A DNA stretch of 64,000 nucleotides from Larix kaempferi (lineage: Eukaryota > Streptophyta > Pinopsida > Pinales > Pinaceae). Positions 27,527 through 38,652 of this stretch are shown here, in pieces. The position numbers and the translations under genes were made by a program. Each line of letters opens with the position of its first letter. The stretch's first letter is position 1. The stretch spans positions 4,637,001-4,701,000 of the forward strand of contig BSBM01000964.1 of the NCBI GenBank assembly GCA_027924585.1, given 5' to 3'. Under the pieces are notes generated by a model that saw nothing but the letters and a program-made list of their open reading frames with translations, had not been told where the DNA came from and made no database searches.

Positions 27527-27949
27527 CAGATTGCATCAAGGTTCTTGAAACCTAACAAAGAAACTATGGATCTTGTTGGAGATGATAAGATGAAAGCTAG
27601 TAGAAGAGGAGGTGTAGCTTTCAATTTTATATTTTGAATCCAATCCAAAATTCTTGGCACTAAGCTACAACTCCTTCCAGATGGTAGTGCTTCAAAAACA
27701 AGTTCTTTTGAATTGGGTTTTATATGATGCATTATTATATTTTCCAAAGCCAAATCCATATTAATAATTTGTACCATTAAAGGTACTCAAGCTGGAGTCA
27801 AGCATATCTTCTCCACAATGAGTAAAACCTTTCTTTTGATGACATCTTAGTATTAGGGTTCGCATTTCATGATGGAAACTTGATCAATTGTAGATTCAAG
27901 AGGTCAAGCAACCTTGTGAGAAAATCATTAGCAGTCGGGAGGGAGTTTT
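27527..27949. other. Unassigned flank between element 2 and CACTA end
   Basis: There is a minus-strand open stretch (27,514-27,777) of no recognised family. I see no repeat structure or RNA gene here. Confidence 0.3.
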
Positions 27950-28186
27950 AGGGGGGGTTCCAAACCGCCCCCGTAGGTATCTACAGGGGGTTTAAAGCTG
28001 CCCCCAAAAGTCACTTTTGGGGGCAATTTATATCTCTTCCAAAACCGCCCCTAAAGGCCTATATTTTTAGTGTTGGTTCTATTGGGGGTGGTTTTGTCAA
28101 GATTGCCTCTAAAGCCAAAACCACCCCTAAAAGTGACTTTTGGGGGCGGAAGACAACCCCCCCTAAAAGTCAAAATTGTAGTAGTG
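27950..28186 (+). mobile_element. CACTA transposon right end with GC-rich subterminal repeats
   Basis: The end reads ...AAAATTGTAGTAGTG at 28,172-28,186, the reverse complement of the CACTA-type terminus CACTACTACAATTTT. Upstream lie about eight copies in both orientations of a CCGCCCC / GGGGGCGG plus AAAGTNACTTTT motif, typical of subterminal transposase-binding repeats. No left end was found, so it is a truncated end. Confidence 0.6.
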
Positions 28187-28733
28187 TTTTTTTATATGTG
28201 AAATAGAGTGGACTTGCTCTTTTTGCTGAGCATTGACCTTGGCCGATGGCACCAAATAAACCAAGTGGCCAACTTGTGAACCAAATCTGAAAACAATTAA
28301 ATTGCGATTGAAGATGCTTGATCTCAGTTGCCGACGAATTTCAAAAACACCAAAATTTAAATTACTTTTTATTTTTTTAACAATATGTGACAACATCTCC
28401 CCCATACTGTTTTGTATAGCACCTCACTACCTTCGGTGCAAAGACCTAAGGGCCATTGATGCGCAAATTCAACATGAAAATCAAAACTTGAAGGAGAAAA
28501 TATAGAGGTTTGACAAGATGATAACAGACCTAGACGATAGTTCTGCGTATGCCATTTGGAAAAAAGTTGACAAGTAACCCAGTTGTGATCATGGTTGAAT
28601 CCCACTAACAAGTAACTATGCTACTTATCTCACTTGTTTAGTAAAATATTCTCCAAGACATTACAAAGTTTTCTAATTTAATAAAAGTTTTAGAATTTAG
28701 AATTTACAAATTTTCAAGGTCTAATTCTTTGAA
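28187..28733. other. Unassigned stretch between the two CACTA ends
   Basis: AT-rich. A plus-strand open stretch at 28,302-28,505 continues after a stop into a Lys/Asp-rich text to 28,577 and could be a decayed coiled-coil remnant, but no family is recognised. Confidence 0.3.
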
Positions 28734-28804
28734 GGGTGCTAGCTCAATGGAAGAGCACCTGCTTTACAAGCAGGAGGTTGGTGGTTCAATTCCATCATTC
28801 CCTA
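28734..28804 (+). tRNA. tRNA-Val(UAC)-like sequence, probably a decayed organelle-type copy
   Basis: GGGTGCT A GCTC..GAGC A CCTGC-TTTACAA-GCAGG folds into D and anticodon arms with anticodon TAC. The T arm GGTGG-TTCAATT-CCATC has one G-T pair. The acceptor fails: GGGTGCT faces ATTCCCT with two mismatches, and the linker and D loop look one or two bases short. The sequence style is organellar and not nuclear; mitochondrial origin is my guess. It borders the CACTA subterminal repeats. Confidence 0.5.
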
Positions 28805-29453
28805 ATATTCATAGGGAATGGTGACGATCGCTATTCGTTCCTAAATATGTATCAATATTGAGGGTCATTAAAAAGGCATCATCAAAATTCATTTTTTATA
28901 TATGAAATGGTGATGGTCAACGAATGTCGCCATATATATGCATCAATAGTGAGGGCCATGAAAGGTCCATCACCATAAATCACGGTTGTTCAAAAATGGT
29001 GACGGTCACTATCCGTCATTATAATCATCATTTATGATGGACCTTGAATGTCACCACATCACCTATACTTTTGGTGACGCGGCCTTTGGTGACGTTCAAT
29101 TTTTGGTGACAGAATCTCTTTTGACCATCACCAATGAGCTTATGGTGACATTTTTCAACCCTCACCAAAATATGCAATGGTGACGGTCAACAAGCGTTAC
29201 CATAACAATAGTGAGGGCCATGAAAGGTCCATCACCATAAATCAAAGTTTTTCATATGAAATGGTGACGGTCACGATCCGTCATTATAATAATTATTCGT
29301 GGTGGACCTTGAATGTCACCACATACCCTCCACTTAAGGTGACGGTGCCTTTGGCGATGCTCAGGTTTTGGTGACGGGGCCCCTTTTGACCATCACCAAT
29401 GAGCTTATAATGACATTTTTGGACCCTCACCAATGACCTTTTTTCTTGTAGTG
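28805..29453 (+). mobile_element. CACTA (En/Spm-type) right end with tripled subterminal region
   Basis: TTTTCTTGTAGTG at 29,441-29,453 is the exact reverse complement of CACTACAAGAAAA, the En/Spm terminus. The 640 bases before it consist of about three tandem copies (period about 266 for the last two, at 28,908 and 29,174) rich in GGTGACGG and its complement. No matching left terminus is present, so this is again a right end only. Confidence 0.65.
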
Positions 29454-29539
29454 TTGGCTTTACTTGCCTGGGCCGAAGCTACAGAGCATCTTGCCGTGAA
29501 CGCGAGGTCGATGTCAGTCCCTTGGACAAGTGTGGTTTT

Positions 29540-31593
29540 TTATACTCTGAGTTCATATAGGTCTTCTCCAATTTCCATTTTCTTTACTGATCTGCCAACA
29601 ATAGCCTTTTTTCGTTCATGAAAATAAACAAAATCCAAGTTGGCCACCTGGCACTGCTTTCTGGGGTTGTGTGGAGTAAGTGCTAACTCTTCAGTAGTGT
29701 CAACCCCTTCATTAGCTATCCCTGGGAGGTTTAACTTTGGCAGATCTAAGTCCATGGTCTGCGGGCTGGACGGGCCTTGTTCTGCGGCTTTCTTAGCTTC
29801 TTCCTTCTCTTTCCTTTCTACTAGCTCTGCTAACACTTCTTGTAACCTTTCTGCTTCTTCTTGCATGGTTTTCTCCATCTCTTCTTCTTGCATTTTGGCA
29901 GCTTATTCTTGCAAGATTCTCTCTTCTTCTTCTTGCTACAATTTGGCAGCTTGTTCTTGCAAGATTCTCTCTTCTTCTTCTTGCTGCAATTTGGCAGCTT
30001 GTTCTTGCAAGATTCTCTCTTCATCTTCTTGCAGGGCTTTTGCTTCTTGCTACCTCTAGACTCTGGCAGCTTCATCATCTTGTTGTTGTTTGACCTCCTG
30101 CTCCTTTTGGAGCCTTTCTTCTTCTTCCTTTTCTCTTCTCTTCTCTTTGATTCTTCTAATTGAGAAACTTTTCTGGTTTTCTTTTGGTAGCGTTTCCCTA
30201 ATTCTGTTAAGTTCTTGGTGCTTCGAAAAAATTCCTCATCTTGGTCCATCAGATGGGTGTACTCGTTAGAATTTTTACCATCAAGGCAATGCTTAGCAAC
30301 CTTGCCACAAGGATCGTGCCTCCTAAAAGGCCTTGTGCCGAAATGAAAAATTTCCAAACCCTGAGCATAGTTTTCTCCTTCTTTTTCCCTCAGGAGGCTG
30401 TATGCGTCGATGGTGAAGGACATTGGTGGATATATACCTTTCTTTCTCTCTGTGAGGATTTTGCTAATTCCACCAGTGCCGAAGAGTTTCCTTAAGGCCT
30501 CCTTATGCACCACAAAATTTGTAACATACCTGGGAAACAAAAAGCGAGCTTGGGATCCCCCACTCATTCGGATATGGGTGCTTTCAGGGGAGTAATAGTA
30601 ATCTCCAAACTCTTCAATGATGGACATGGCGTTCTAAGACATGCAACTTGGCTCTTCTACAAAAATAAGTTGATACAGGGGCATGATGAATTTCTCGCAA
30701 ATCTGCTTGTAGTGGTTTGCATATTTGCTTGCCCATGTGGGTTGGTAAGCCACAAAGAGAGTAGTCTCCTTTCTATTCCATGTGCAACCCAAATCCGGGA
30801 AGGTGTGCTTGCTTAACATGAAATCTATTAAATAAGAAGACATGAAAAAATCTGATTTCTTCTGAGTCAGTCCTCCTTGGGAAATGGTTACCTGCGAGAC
30901 CAAACTTTCTGAAATTATATCAACCCAATTAAAAATGGTACCACACATGGCCACATGGACTATTACTGGCACCCAGCCAAGCTTGAAAATATTGCCATTT
31001 GGCATGCTGAAAACCCGACTCAACATTAAGACAATAAGTCTGTAGGGAGTCTTTAGAAGGTTACTTTCATATTCATTGTTGTGCCTTTGTCTGATTTTCC
31101 TGTCACTTATCATCATTTTCCTGGTAGACTCTAGAGGGTCCACAGTTTGCTTTGCTATCCAATCATTATCCAACCAAGCTCTTTCCTGGGGAAAATTGTA
31201 AGTAGCTGTGATATGCCCGGGTGCAAAAGATGCTAGATTCATCCCATTCTTATCATTAATGAACCTTGTATCAGTCCTAACATGAGAGATTATCCAGCCG
31301 ATGACCTCAGAACGTGGGAATAACTCGGGGCAGGTTGCTTCCTTATGGAGGCAAGACTTCTTGATGTTCGAATATACCATAGTGTCTTCTAGGGGAGCTT
31401 GAGGGTAATTCTGATCTTTGATAAACCTATATAAGTCACCCCACTGAAAATCTGGGGCAGAGCTTCCTTGGGGTACTTCGGTGGTAGCTTGCGTATCACT
31501 GAACATGGTTTCAAGTGAAGTATCTAGCAGGATTTCCACATCCGATTCTGATTCCACACGTTTAGCTTTCTTCCTGGCAGATTTTCTATGCAT
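29540..31593 (-). pseudogene. Unrecognised gene with C-terminal coiled-coil repeats, broken
   Basis: The likely start is ATG 31,593 (MHRKSARKKAKR), just inside an exon whose acceptor CATCATCACAG ends at 31,601. The first frame runs about 317 codons to a TAG near 30,631, then continues in the same frame (YYYSPESTHIRMSGG...) to about 30,170, where a frameshift moves the text into a Glu/Lys/Gln-rich coiled coil with three 16-residue repeats of the type ILQEQAAKLQQEEE (48-bp units at 29,895, 29,943 and 29,991), ending near 29,540 with KKAIVGRSVKKMEIGEDLYEL. Repeat copies also contain CAG-to-TAG and CAA-to-TAA changes. I do not recognise the family; the middle loosely recalls the 'putative plant transposon protein' domain, without certainty. 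It lies just outside a CACTA end. Confidence 0.5.
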
Positions 31594-32129
31594 GTCAAAC
31601 CTGTGATGATGGGATAGTACAAATGAGGAGTTTGACACCTTTACGAGCAATCATTTTAGCACAATACATCTCATGATTTATATTATTAAGCAAAGATTGA
31701 GCATACAATAGTGTTGGCTTTTGAATAAAAATGACCTTCCACAGATAAGGGTGGTGAGGAAATTTTTTTCAAACAAATACACCATGCAGTAGCTCAGAAT
31801 GTAATTCACATAAAAACGAGCACTATTAGCCATTATTTGATCATCTTTGATAGAAAACAATTATTTCGTTATAAGCTTTTGAAAGGAAAAACTCAGTTAT
31901 GCAAAGCGCTACTAGTTTTATGGCTCAAACGCAATGGCTTTATTATTTGGAGCATGTTTCATCTCCATAATGATGAGTGCAGTTCTAGCGTTTTTTTAGT
32001 TAATAACAGACGTTCGCTACAGACCAGAGTGTGTGCTTCTTTGAGCTAACACGAGAATCGTGGTTTCAAAACTGTGATGGGGATTCCCTAGTATTGGATT
32101 TTACCAATGGGACCACTGTGGGAGGAGGA

Positions 32130-32360
32130 ACTTACCTAACATACCGAGAAAGCAACAGTTGAAAGGGATGAGACACATATGTGAGGAAGGTGGGTTTCTC
32201 TGGTCGTGGTTCGAACGACAAAAGCATGGCCTCACGCTCTTATTGGCTAGAAGGGAGGTTTTCCCATATGAGATTGACGGGTGAACAGAGTATCTAAAAG
32301 CTTTAAAAGGGGTTAAAACAAGAAGAAGGAGGCAGAAACACTTACCTGTTAAGCTCATAG
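32130..32360 (-). other. Possible 5' exon and splice donors of the unknown gene
   Basis: On the minus strand CTTAACAG|GTAAGTG (donor at about 32,346) follows an ATG at 32,358, and TGTTAG|GTAAGTTCC gives a second donor at about 32,132. Together with the acceptor at 31,601 they would allow a 5' intron of 0.5-0.75 kb. Only sequence consensus supports this. Confidence 0.35.
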
Positions 32361-32479
32361 CAGCTCCCGGTGGTTAGCGGGTGTTCCCAGGCGAGTGACA
32401 GTCCAAACAACTCTTCGACAGCCAATGGTGAGCTCTGCTTTCTTTTGGTAAAAGCAAAATGACCCAAAATCCCGTTTGG

Positions 32480-32496
32480 GGTATATATATAGGGAG
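32480..32496 (-). promoter_or_regulatory. TATA box upstream of the unknown gene
   Basis: The minus strand reads CCCTATATATATACCCC. It lies about 120 bases before the candidate first-exon ATG, in the right orientation for the gene ending at 29,540. Confidence 0.4.
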
Positions 32497-32639
32497 AGCA
32501 TTAAATTTGCATGGGTGGTAGGTTGGCGAATTGATGAACACAGGGCTCAATGTGATAGCACTTAACTCCGCACGGGGTGATATTAAAACAACACACCAAC
32601 TTCATATTGGCACACATACCCAAAAAATCGGTTGCGCTA

Positions 32640-33060
32640 TGGCGACGAACACGCTGTTAACTCTCGCGCAACGGGTAGCAACTTTATGCTTAAAATCTAT
32701 GATCGTAGGATGCGCCTTTAAATTAGGGCTTCATCAGGAGTTTTAAGGTTAGAAGTGGAGCTACGGGCGGTGATTTCACCCCTAACTCAGCGACCAAAAT
32801 GCTGCGACGAAGGGGCGAGGTGCATCTCGTGGGCGACCATTTTATGTTTAGGATTTGCGCAGCGGCGGGCAACTTAACCTTGGAGTCTGCGTTGATTGGC
32901 GCGAAATTTAACGTTAAAAACTACGCAAAGGGGCGGCCATTTTAAGGGTAAGATTTGTGCAACAGTGAAAAAGATAAGGATAGGATTTGCAAAAGGGAGG
33001 CAAAAGATAGGGTTGAGACTTGCGTCGTTTGGCGCAAAGTCAATCGTTAAAGCTACACTT
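32640..33060. repeat. Degenerate 32-33 bp tandem array (first)
   Basis: Units such as GCAAAGGGGCGGCCATTTTA (32,927), GTGCAACAGTGAAAAAGAT (32,956) and GCAAAAGGGAGGCAAAAGAT (32,988) are about 30-33 bases apart, and looser copies (GCGCAACGGG, GCGCAGCGGCGGG) extend back to 32,650. It lies upstream of the minus-strand TATA box. Confidence 0.45.
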
Positions 33061-33289
33061 TTAAAAGATAGAAAAAATTTGCCTTAGCCAAAAAAGATCA
33101 AAACAAAAATTGCAAAAAAGATTAAAATTTTGGAAGAAAAGTGGACAGGAAAACTTGCTAAGTTTGAACAAAATAAGCTTAAAAAAAAAACAAAGGAGGG
33201 GCCCCAATATTCACAAAATTTGGGGGGTATGTTGCAGCAACAACAGGTCATTAATGACCCTGCCCGCTTTTCGCTATGAAAAATCCAAC

Positions 33290-33790
33290 TGCACCGACTG
33301 TTTCGGCGTGAACTCTTCATTTGCCACGAAATGGTCGGCGCATACTTGCCGCGTCGTTGCAACTGGTCAGAATGTTTCCTCCAAAAGCTCTGAAACAGTG
33401 GGCAAAAATTGTTAAGAAACTTCGACGGACGGTGGGAAACTTTTACCAAGTGTAACGAAAAAGGGTCAGCAATGAAAACTTTAGTCGGAGCGAAATGGTC
33501 GGTGAGTTTTGGCCAGGCCACAGCGAAACGGTCATCCAGTTTTGTCCAAACCATGGTGAATTCTCTTGGTGAAGAATTTTTTAGTCGAAGTGAGACGGTC
33601 GGGGCGTTCATCCCAGAAGGCAGTGAAACGGTCGGTGGCTTCGCCTAATCGGCGGCAAAACGTCGAAGATAAAATTTCTAAAAGGATGCAAAACAGTCGG
33701 CAACAAATCGTCAGAATGTTGTGAATCAGTCGGCGAAAACGCGTTAAAAAACTAAGAAACGGTCAGCGAAAATTTATCCAAAAGATGCGA
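33290..33790. repeat. Degenerate 33-bp tandem array (second)
   Basis: GTGAAACGGTCGG-like words recur at about 33,330, 33,390, 33,424, 33,457, 33,490, 33,523, 33,590, 33,622, 33,688, 33,725 and 33,757, nearly all at 33 bases or twice that. The best units are 33,490-33,655. Because 33 is a multiple of three, short plus-strand ORFs appear here with an 11-residue repeat; they are most likely by-products. Confidence 0.6.
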
Positions 33791-33956
33791 CTGTTTCGGA
33801 GTAAAAACCTGAGTTTGTATTTAGGCTGAAAAAGACTTGTTCTTCAAGATTTTCTAAGAAAAATCTAAGTGTCAAAAGAGGAAAAGTTTCGAGAAGTAAA
33901 AAACTTTAAAAAATAAAGGAGGGGCCCTACAATTTTTGAAAAAATTTGGGGATCAG

Positions 33957-35334
33957 TGTAACGTCCCCTCCCCTGGGCCCAATTCAAGGAAGGGACCATG
34001 ATTCCATTCTCTAGGGCGTTCATAAAACTCATCCCATTCATTAGATTCATACACATAAATTCAAAAGTGTGCAGATGCAAATTAAGCAAATATGCACAAT
34101 AGAATTAAAACTCATCCACACACATATCATATGCACATAGCCTATCAAAAACAGTCATCAATTTAAACATTGCAGAAGTAAATACATAGACAGAAAAACA
34201 CTTATCTTCATTGTCCAATTGTCCCAAACAACTAGCTATGTCGCTGCAATGTTCCACCCAACCATAGGCCAGTTGTGTTCATCAATCTCTCAACACAACT
34301 GCCACCCCCGAGCTGGGCATGATTCTTACAAGGAAAAAGGGGACATTCAAGCTCATACACAGCCACTTAATCATTTCATCTGAGCCAAGCCATTCCACAG
34401 CTGGGTTTATCAGGCTACATTTGAACCTTGGATGCTTGCACTCAAGCTAAGGCCAAAAAAATGGATACCCATCTCAACCACAACCCTCTCTTACACACAA
34501 CAAACTCAAAAATTGGGCATGGATACACATTTCCAACAATGGGATTTACAAACACGATGGCCATGGGTTTTCCCCAAATCGTGGCTCACCCAAAACAAAC
34601 TGTGGGAAGGGAAATTTATCCCTAGGGAGAAACCCAATTTCTTCCGCAAGTTATGAGCATTTCAAATGGCCGAAACGGCCTCACTGTAACCCCAAATCGA
34701 TCTGTTCTCTTCCCCATTGGTAACCAAAACAAAAACGCCCTTCCCAGCTTGAAAGATGAAGGAAAATACAGGAAATCCATGGAGGAAAATGCCCAGGTAG
34801 CTCCAAACTCATGGGAGAGCAAAGTTGATTCATGGATAATGGCTTGGGGAGCAATTCATGGCTCTTTTCTTGCCAAGGAATCCAAACATGTTTTTCCATG
34901 AAGGGTGGCTTGCCCATACTCAAATTTGGATAGCCATACCTCTCCATTCCCAAGGCATTAACTACCTCAACCAACTCTTGAGAAAAGTGAATGATTGGGT
35001 ACAAAAGTCAACATGGGTAGTTGAGAGTTTGATGGGTTCTCTCATTGACACTTGGATTGACTTGATTGGCTCCAAGGGTTTGAATATTTCCCTCCCAATT
35101 CCTTGTAAAATCATGCCCCCATCTCTTGTTGCATTGCATAGCTAGTTGTGGGTATTTTATTAAAATGCATATTTATATGATATTCGCAATTCCATTGTGA
35201 ATGGCTAGCACGTAAACCATATGCATCAATAAATCAATGGCGGGGCCTTGGCCATGAGCTCCTCACCACGATTTTATAACAATATTACATCATTTACAAT
35301 TTTAATTCCGTAGGGTGGAAATGGGGACATTACA
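33957..35334. mobile_element. Solo LTR (1,378 bp) with target-site duplication
   Basis: It starts TGTAACGTCCCC and ends GGGGACATTACA, inverted ends of the TG...CA kind with 11 of 12 matching. Flanks are ATCAG (33,952-33,956) and ATCAT (35,335-35,339). Removing it restores ...TTTGGGG-ATCATGTTGCAACAACA, which parallels the undisturbed paralogous stretch TTTGGGGGG-TATGTTGCAGCAACA at 33,220-33,243. No internal primer site or ORF of note is seen. The orientation is uncertain because the ends are symmetrical. Confidence 0.65.
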
Positions 35335-35360
35335 ATCATGTTGCAACAACAACATGTTCT

Positions 35361-37243
35361 ATTCTTCTTTTCGGCAACCCCATTTTGGTGAGGGTTGTAA
35401 GGTACTGTTAACTATCTGCATATTCCTGCATCACTACATAGCTCATTAAATGCATGTGAATTAAATTTACCTCCATTATCAAACCTTAATGCACGAATGT
35501 GCTTTTCTTTCTAATTTTCAACTAGGGATTTAAACTCTTTAAATTTGCTAAGAGTTTCACTTTCAACCTTCATAAAATAAATCCATGACTTCCTTAAAAA
35601 ATCATCTATGAACAATACATAATATAAGAAGCCACTCAAGGAGGGGGATGGCATGGGACCACATACATCATAATGTATTAAATCTAAAATCCCTTTAGAT
35701 CTAGTAGTACTACTAGAAAAAAAAAATTCTTAACATTCTTCCCAAGTGCACAACCCCGACATACACTATCATGCTCAAAAATAAATACAAGCATACCTTT
35801 TACCATCTTTTGAAGTCATGGTAGTGATTTGTAGTGTAGATGTCCAAGCCTTCGATGCCATAACTCACATGGACTGACAGTGTGTTAAATCATAGCTTGA
35901 ATGTACCTTCCGAGTACCTTGTAGAGTCCTCCCTCTCGAACTCCAATCATAGCAACATATTCTAGGATTTTGTTCTTTGGCCATAAAAGTGCTTTGTTAT
36001 CCATGAAGATAACTTAGAAGCCTTTGTCTTCAAGAACCAAAATTGAAATCAGGTTCTTATTCAAGCCTGGAACATATAGAATTTCCTCCACATGTAGAAA
36101 ATCACCAATGCTCAACTAGAATGAGGTGGATCCAGCTCCTTGGATCGAATAAGTTGAATTGTCCCCCAACTCTACATGCATGTGAATTCTTTCTCCATTA
36201 GATTGGTGATGACACTCTTGCAACCAATCATATGTTTGGATGCACCATTTTCAATCAACCACGTGTCTACATTTGTGATGACAGATACCGAAAGAGATGA
36301 GACAAGATAATACTCCCTTCTTGTATCATTTTCTTTGGATGCATTCTTTTGAGTGATTTCATCTTCTACGGTGGTAGAAGCATAAACTTTCCTTTCCTCT
36401 TTGCTTTGCACTCTCTTGAGAAATGGCCTTTCTTGTTGCAATTGAAGCATCTAGTTTTTGACTTGTCAAATCCTTTGTTGAACTCCTTCTTTGGATGAGA
36501 GAACTTATTTTGGAAGAAGGGTTTCTTTCATTTCTTCATTCTTTCCGTGAGGGCGAGGTTTTCTTCTTTGATGCACACTGAATTTCTTTGTATTCGCCCC
36601 TCCTCTTGGAGGCATTCATTCCAAAACCTTTCGAAGTTAGGTTGTACCTATCAACCATTTCCGCGGCCAAGAATGTCTCCCATGAGGATGGCAGACCATG
36701 AATAGCGGTTTGGAGAAGATCATCATCATCTACCACTATTCCAATACTAACAAGTTGATCTCTTACCTAAGAGATCTTGGAGAAGAAGGAGGCCACTGTA
36801 TCATCCGTCTCCATATTTAATTTTCGAATCTTATTCTTCAATGCCCTCTTTTGAATCGGGGCCTTCTTCTCATATAGATTAGTCAATGTATCATAACATT
36901 ATTTTTTGGTCTTCAGCGGTGTGATCATGGGAATCAAGTTATCTTTTACCAAATCATAGATGATCCATTTGGCCTTAGCTTGATGTTTCTTGAAGTTTAT
37001 GCACTTTGCATTAGATGTAGGCTCCTCCACCACAGTGGATACATAGCCATCCAAGTCATGTTCCTCTATGATGTTGAGAATCCTAGCATTCCAAGTGTTG
37101 AATTTTGAGGTACCCTCAAGATGGTGTTCTGTTTGTACAGAGACTGATGCCATAGTCTTCAAATCTTGCACTCAACTTCGATCAACATAGGCTCAAGCAG
37201 GCATGTAAAACTGAGTTGCTTCACAACTTGGCTCTGATACCAT
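35361..37243 (-). pseudogene. Truncated copia element 4: gag, protease, integrase start
   Basis: On the minus strand after the primer site: gag (37,171-36,900: HHLEGTSKFNTWNARI, EEHDLDGYV, NQAKAKWIIYDLVKDN), more gag at 36,736-36,540 (GLPSSWETFLAAEM), and a protease at about 36,240 whose active site reads WLIENGASKHM, with Glu in place of the catalytic Asp. The pre-integrase CRGCALGKN lies near 35,760, then integrase YDVCGPMPSPSLSG, RFDNGGKF and NPHQNGVAEKKNRT. The text ends abruptly at about 35,361, where a TGTTGTTGTTGCAACATGAT sequence begins. Frameshifts and stops are scattered; the copy is dead. Confidence 0.7.
37231..37242 (-). other. Primer binding site of copia 4 (initiator tRNA-Met type)
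   Basis: The minus strand reads TGGTATCAGAGC, the common plant copia primer site, directly after an LTR end ATCAACA. Confidence 0.8.
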
Positions 37244-38652
37244 GTTGATATTTGGTTGAGCTTTGATATTTAATTCTTTTAGATGCAGAGACTTAAAGCA
37301 ATGAGACAATTCAATCCATGAAATTCATACAACCATAACACATGATATACCCTAGGGAAAATCCTCAAAATTATGTGAACAAAAACCCCAACAATTATTC
37401 TCAGTATAATATAATGGATAACAGAGAATGTTTTCTTTTACAACATAGTAGATTTCTTTCGAAAGATAAGAGATCACCAAACACTCTTGATGAAGATACA
37501 GAAGCAATAGAGAAGAGAGATTAATCGGATGTATGCTCAACACAACAATAACAAGGACGAAAAATACCCTACACAAAGAGAATCTCCTTTCCTTCAATGG
37601 AGAAGAGAATTCACTTCACATTGGATTCATCAATCCCGCATAACATATTTAGACATTCTTATCTTATATTTTTATCTTATGACTTCAGTATGAACTCGCT
37701 CTCAAAATGGATGTATTAATCTTGCATGCAGATGTGCACCCCACTTCTCATGCAATGCTTTATCTCAGTGAGCTATCACATGAGCTCGCTTCTTAATTGA
37801 AAGCTTGCCCACTTAGTTAGGTGGCTAACTTAAGTGTCATCACTTAGTTAACTAGATTTTCTTTGTTGTCACTTAGTTAACTCTCTTTAACCGATTCTCC
37901 TTGATTTACTGATAGTTAACTAGTCCTTCTTATTTAACACTTAGTTAACTGAAATCATGTTGATTGATTTACTTGAAGTGAACACTGTGAGTTCTTTAGT
38001 TAATTAAGGCAAATCTTTAACTAATGCTTTAATTAAAGCATTGATACTTAACTGAAGCTTTATAACTAAAGCTTTAACAATTCAAGTTCTCTTTAATTGG
38101 CTAAAGTGTTTGCATGGGAAATTTCAAATTCTCTTGATCTCTATGCTTTATCTCTTACTGCATGATCAATATGTTCTAACTTTAATTATCCATAACATTA
38201 CATTATACTAATTGAATTATCCGATGTTGTGATCATATTATATTATTTCGGACCAAATGATCATATGCTAAAGTAATTCACTTTAGAGGTGAACAATCTC
38301 TAAAGGAGACTTAATAGCAACTGGTGATCATGGTTAATAATACATAACAAAAAATTAAATGCTTTTACGTAAAGCATGACCTTTATACAGAAGGTCCACC
38401 TCTATACGGGAGGTCCATCCCATGGATACCTTTATTCAGAAGGTTCACATGAGAATCATGACTTGACACACACAAGTCCGGAGCCTTGTCCAACAAGACT
38501 TTACAACATCATTACTTTGATCAATTACCTATATACGGGAGGAATTACCTTTACACAGAAAGAAATCAAAGTGCTCACGTCTATATAGGAGGATCAATCT
38601 TGGCTACACAAGATTGAATTGGAGAATGTCTCCTGATGCTGTATATTTAACA
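37243..38652 (-). mobile_element. Probable 5' LTR of copia 4 (about 1.41 kb)
   Basis: The 37,243 end is fixed by the primer site. The far end at 38,652 is proposed because the minus strand there begins TGTTAAATATACAGC. The span includes a cluster of AGTTAACT words (37,800-38,110) and a set of CCTTTATACAGAAGG-like words (38,380-38,600). The length is long for a copia LTR, so the far end is uncertain. Confidence 0.4.
37815..38110. repeat. Cluster of TTAGTTAACT palindromes
   Basis: CACTTAGTTAACT or close forms occur at about 37,845, 37,866, 37,910 and 37,937, with weaker TTAGTTAATTAA and CTTAACTGAAGC forms after 37,990. The core AGTTAACT is a perfect palindrome. Confidence 0.5.

Noticed and set aside
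33409-33648. ORF with 11-residue SETVG repeats
   Set aside because: The 33-bp tandem array creates it; units are too degenerate and the frame is not kept across the array.
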